Below, piece by piece: positions 6,849 to 7,982 of a stretch of DNA of 7,982 nucleotides. The position numbers were made by a program, and so were the translations under genes. How positions within the stretch are numbered: the stretch's first letter is position 1; every line of letters starts with the position of its first letter. The notes beneath the pieces were generated by a model, which did no database searches, had not been told where the DNA came from, and was given only the letters and a program-made list of their open reading frames with translations. This DNA is from Paludibacteraceae bacterium (GTDB taxonomy: Bacteria; Bacteroidota; Bacteroidia; Bacteroidales; Paludibacteraceae). The stretch spans positions 1 to 7,982 of the forward strand of contig JALNVE010000145.1 of NCBI GenBank assembly GCA_023227695.1. The letters are read 5' to 3'.

Positions 6849-7454
6849 TTATTTCCAATTAATATTCTCTCGTAGAATTTTTGCAGGAACGCCACCTATT
6901 AAACAATGAGATGGAACATCATTAATTACAACAGCACCTGCTGCTACCACAGACTCATCTCCTATCTTTACACCTTTTGTAATCACAGCATTACGAGCAA
7001 TCCAGACATGATTTCCAATAACTATTGGAGCTACTGGATTCTTTCCACCAATACTATGACTATCAGAGTCTGCGATGGTAATACAATCACCCAATCCACA
7101 ATCATCTCCTATTTCAATATAGGAGAAACAATTAATCGTAGAGTTTGTATTGATGAACCCCTTTGAGCCTTTTAACACCAAAGTGGCACCATCGCCAATA
7201 TAAATTGAAGCACCTTGATACAAGCTGAACTCACTATCGCAAATCAGATGGGCATTTTCTCCCATATAAAAGATAGTCCGATAACGCTTACTTCCACCCT
7301 TAAACCACTCCGCATTTAATATCAATTTGCCCTTCTCACCAAACTCAATCTTTGCAGACTTATGGCAATAGAAACTCACGTTGGATCGTATGTCCAACTT
7401 ACCTTTCGGCAAATGAAGTTTACTTGAATAAAACAAAGACTTAAGAATTGCCAT
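6849..7454 (-). CDS. hexapeptide-repeat (left-handed beta-helix) O-acetyltransferase, WcaF/NodL-like
   Basis: This probably acetylates a sugar hydroxyl using acetyl-CoA. The 201-residue protein is a run of imperfect hexapeptides: KIEFGEKGKLIL (35-46), ASIYIGDGATLVL (82-94), IEIGDDCGLGDCITI (113-127), IVIGNHVWIARNAVI (144-158) and VKIGDESVVAAGAVV (162-176). It ends with the usual GGVPAKILREN (187-197). ADSDSH (128-133) places H133 at the catalytic histidine position of the maltose/galactoside acetyltransferase branch. The N-terminal 80 residues form an extra, less regular set of coils, so it is not a short Maa/LacA type. It differs in length and histidine context from the acetyltransferase at 707-1360, so it probably acts on a different position. 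The ATG overlaps the stop of the GT14 gene by 14 bases and has a purine-rich leader. Sampled lines are about 40-42% GC. Confidence 0.9.
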   Translation of the reverse strand: MAILKSLFYSSKLHLPKGKLDIRSNVSFYCHKSAKIEFGEKGKLILNAEWFKGGSKRYRTIFYMGENAHLICDSEFSLYQGASIYIGDGATLVLKGSKGFINTNSTINCFSYIEIGDDCGLGDCITIADSDSHSIGGKNPVAPIVIGNHVWIARNAVITKGVKIGDESVVAAGAVVINDVPSHCLIGGVPAKILRENINWK

Positions 7455-7982
7455 TTTGTTCCCTTCCCTCTAGCATTTCCAATAATACACGTGATGAATC
7501 CGACACTTTTCGAATAATCAATTTACCAGATTCCACAATGGCATTATAATCCGATTCATCCAGCACGCAAGGAGAGATCCCGTTTCTGAAGCCCCAATCC
7601 ATGTAACGCAAATTTTCATTCTCAATACTATTTTTTAGGGGAGAATTCAACAATATTGTTTGGAAAAAGAACTCCTCTGGAATCAAACAGTATCGCAAAG
7701 ATCGTAAAAAGCCAGAGTCCTTTTTTAGATAATTCAAAACTTCTTTTACTGCATCCTTATATAAGGAAACATATACAAGTCCTTTATAGATGTAATCATC
7801 ATTAAACCGTCCAAGGTGACTTCTATTGACCTTAAAACGCTTTTGTGATTTCAAAATACGTCTGATAACAGGATGACTAAAGAAATCAAAAGATTTGGGA
7901 TGTACTATCACGTCTGTAAACCAATAATACTTATAACGCACAACATACCACCAGTTTTCTGACGCTTTAACATAATCCATAA
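7441..7982 (-). CDS. GT14 core-2/I-branching-type beta-1,6-N-acetylglucosaminyltransferase family protein (5' part cut by window edge)
   Basis: This is the C-terminal part of a sugar transferase whose family includes eukaryotic core-2/I-branching GlcNAc and xylosyltransferases. The frame is open to the right edge. An ATG occurs at 7978-7980, but bacterial members are about 280-300 residues and only 179 follow it, so it is taken as internal. Numbering from that methionine, IYKGLVYVSLYKDAV (64-78) and LIPEEFFFQTILLNS (99-113) match the family's late region; the PEE acidic pair at 102-103 sits where the catalytic glutamate lies in characterised members. NLRYMDW (123-129) and SGKLIIRKV (151-159) match the family's final RYIDW and S-x-FARK-type motifs. 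The IIRK variant in place of FARK is mild drift. The stop overlaps the acetyltransferase gene by 14 bases. Donor sugar is unproven; UDP-GlcNAc is only the family precedent. Confidence 0.8.
   Translation of the reverse strand, partial: MDYVKASENWWYVVRYKYYWFTDVIVHPKSFDFFSHPVIRRILKSQKRFKVNRSHLGRFNDDYIYKGLVYVSLYKDAVKEVLNYLKKDSGFLRSLRYCLIPEEFFFQTILLNSPLKNSIENENLRYMDWGFRNGISPCVLDESDYNAIVESGKLIIRKVSDSSRVLLEMLEGREQNGNS
7461..7470 (-). promoter_or_regulatory. purine-rich ribosome-binding-type leader before the 6849-7454 gene
   Basis: Reading the minus strand, GAGGGAAGGGAACAAA directly precedes the ATG at 7454. This is the only start in the window with a clear Shine-Dalgarno-like purine run, and it supports that ATG. 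It also encodes EGRE at the end of the GT14 protein, so the run may be partly coincidental. Bacteroidales generally depend little on Shine-Dalgarno pairing. Confidence 0.35.

Larger units (their letters stand above)
1..7982 (-). other. single co-directional polysaccharide biosynthesis operon segment
   Basis: All ten genes face the same way. From right to left the junctions are: 14-base overlap, 5-base gap, 6-base gap, 8-base overlap, 4-base overlap, 1-base overlap, 4-base overlap, 8-base overlap, 6-base gap. No non-coding stretch longer than 6 bases exists, so no internal promoter, terminator, riboswitch or RNA gene of ordinary placement can be supported. Expression should depend on a promoter upstream of the right edge, with translational coupling between neighbours. 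Initiation, flippase, polymerase and export functions must lie elsewhere. Confidence 0.85.

Noticed and set aside
6844..6858. TTG start giving a 334-residue fucosyltransferase from 6858
   Set aside because: An ATG five codons later, 5 bases after the upstream stop, is the simpler start. The difference cannot be settled from sequence alone.
7978..7980. ATG at the right edge as the true start of the GT14 gene
   Set aside because: The protein from there is far shorter than family members and lacks the N-terminal half; the frame is open to the edge, so the methionine is probably internal.
1..7982. CRISPR array, tRNA/rRNA, insertion sequence, invertible promoter or phage-defence system
   Set aside because: I saw no spaced direct repeats, no structured RNA-like region, no transposase or recombinase, and no non-coding stretch longer than 6 bases that could hold an invertible promoter. 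All coding capacity is explained by polysaccharide genes.

Overview
This window is the interior of a surface-polysaccharide (capsule or O-antigen type) biosynthesis locus. Ten genes lie head to tail on the minus strand, so transcription runs from high to low coordinates. The low GC (about 23-43% in most lines I hand-counted), the run of short sugar-transfer and sugar-modification genes, start-stop overlaps with almost no classical ribosome binding sites, and the close resemblance of several products to families common in Bacteroides/Prevotella-type capsule loci suggest a Bacteroidales gut or oral bacterium. That assignment is inference; there is no marker gene.

In order of transcription the genes are: the C-terminal part of a GT14 (core-2/I-branching type) glycosyltransferase entering from the right edge (7441-7982); a left-handed beta-helix (hexapeptide) O-acetyltransferase (6849-7454); a GT10 alpha-1,3/4-fucosyltransferase (5854-6843); a capsule-locus protein with a LLLTA/KITGR pattern, probably a glycosyltransferase, ending in a membrane segment (5023-5847); two GT2 glycosyltransferases (4116-5030 and 3217-4119); a class I SAM-dependent methyltransferase (2285-3217); a third GT-A-fold transferase with an EDD motif (1353-2288); a CatB/XAT-type O-acetyltransferase (707-1360); and a WcaE-like GT2 glycosyltransferase leaving the left edge (1-700).

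No gap between neighbours exceeds 6 bases, and six of the nine junctions overlap by 1 to 14 bases. There is therefore no room for an internal promoter or terminator of ordinary size between genes, and the block is probably one translationally coupled transcript whose promoter lies beyond the right edge. Together the genes would build and decorate one oligosaccharide repeat unit: up to six sugar transfers (one from GDP-fucose), two O-acetylations and possibly one methylation. The initiating sugar-phosphate transferase, flippase (Wzx), polymerase (Wzy), export proteins, nucleotide-sugar synthesis genes and any regulator are all absent from this window.

Base composition is mosaic. Genes near 40% GC alternate with genes near 25-32% GC, and one gene (4116-5030) changes composition internally, as expected for a locus assembled by repeated exchange. 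Two ORFs that could be opened at TTG codons were shortened to the downstream ATG. I see no sign of a novel defence, mobile or RNA-based system; the interesting points are the host-like fucosyl/branching enzyme pair, a slippage-prone A tract at one start, and the mosaic structure.
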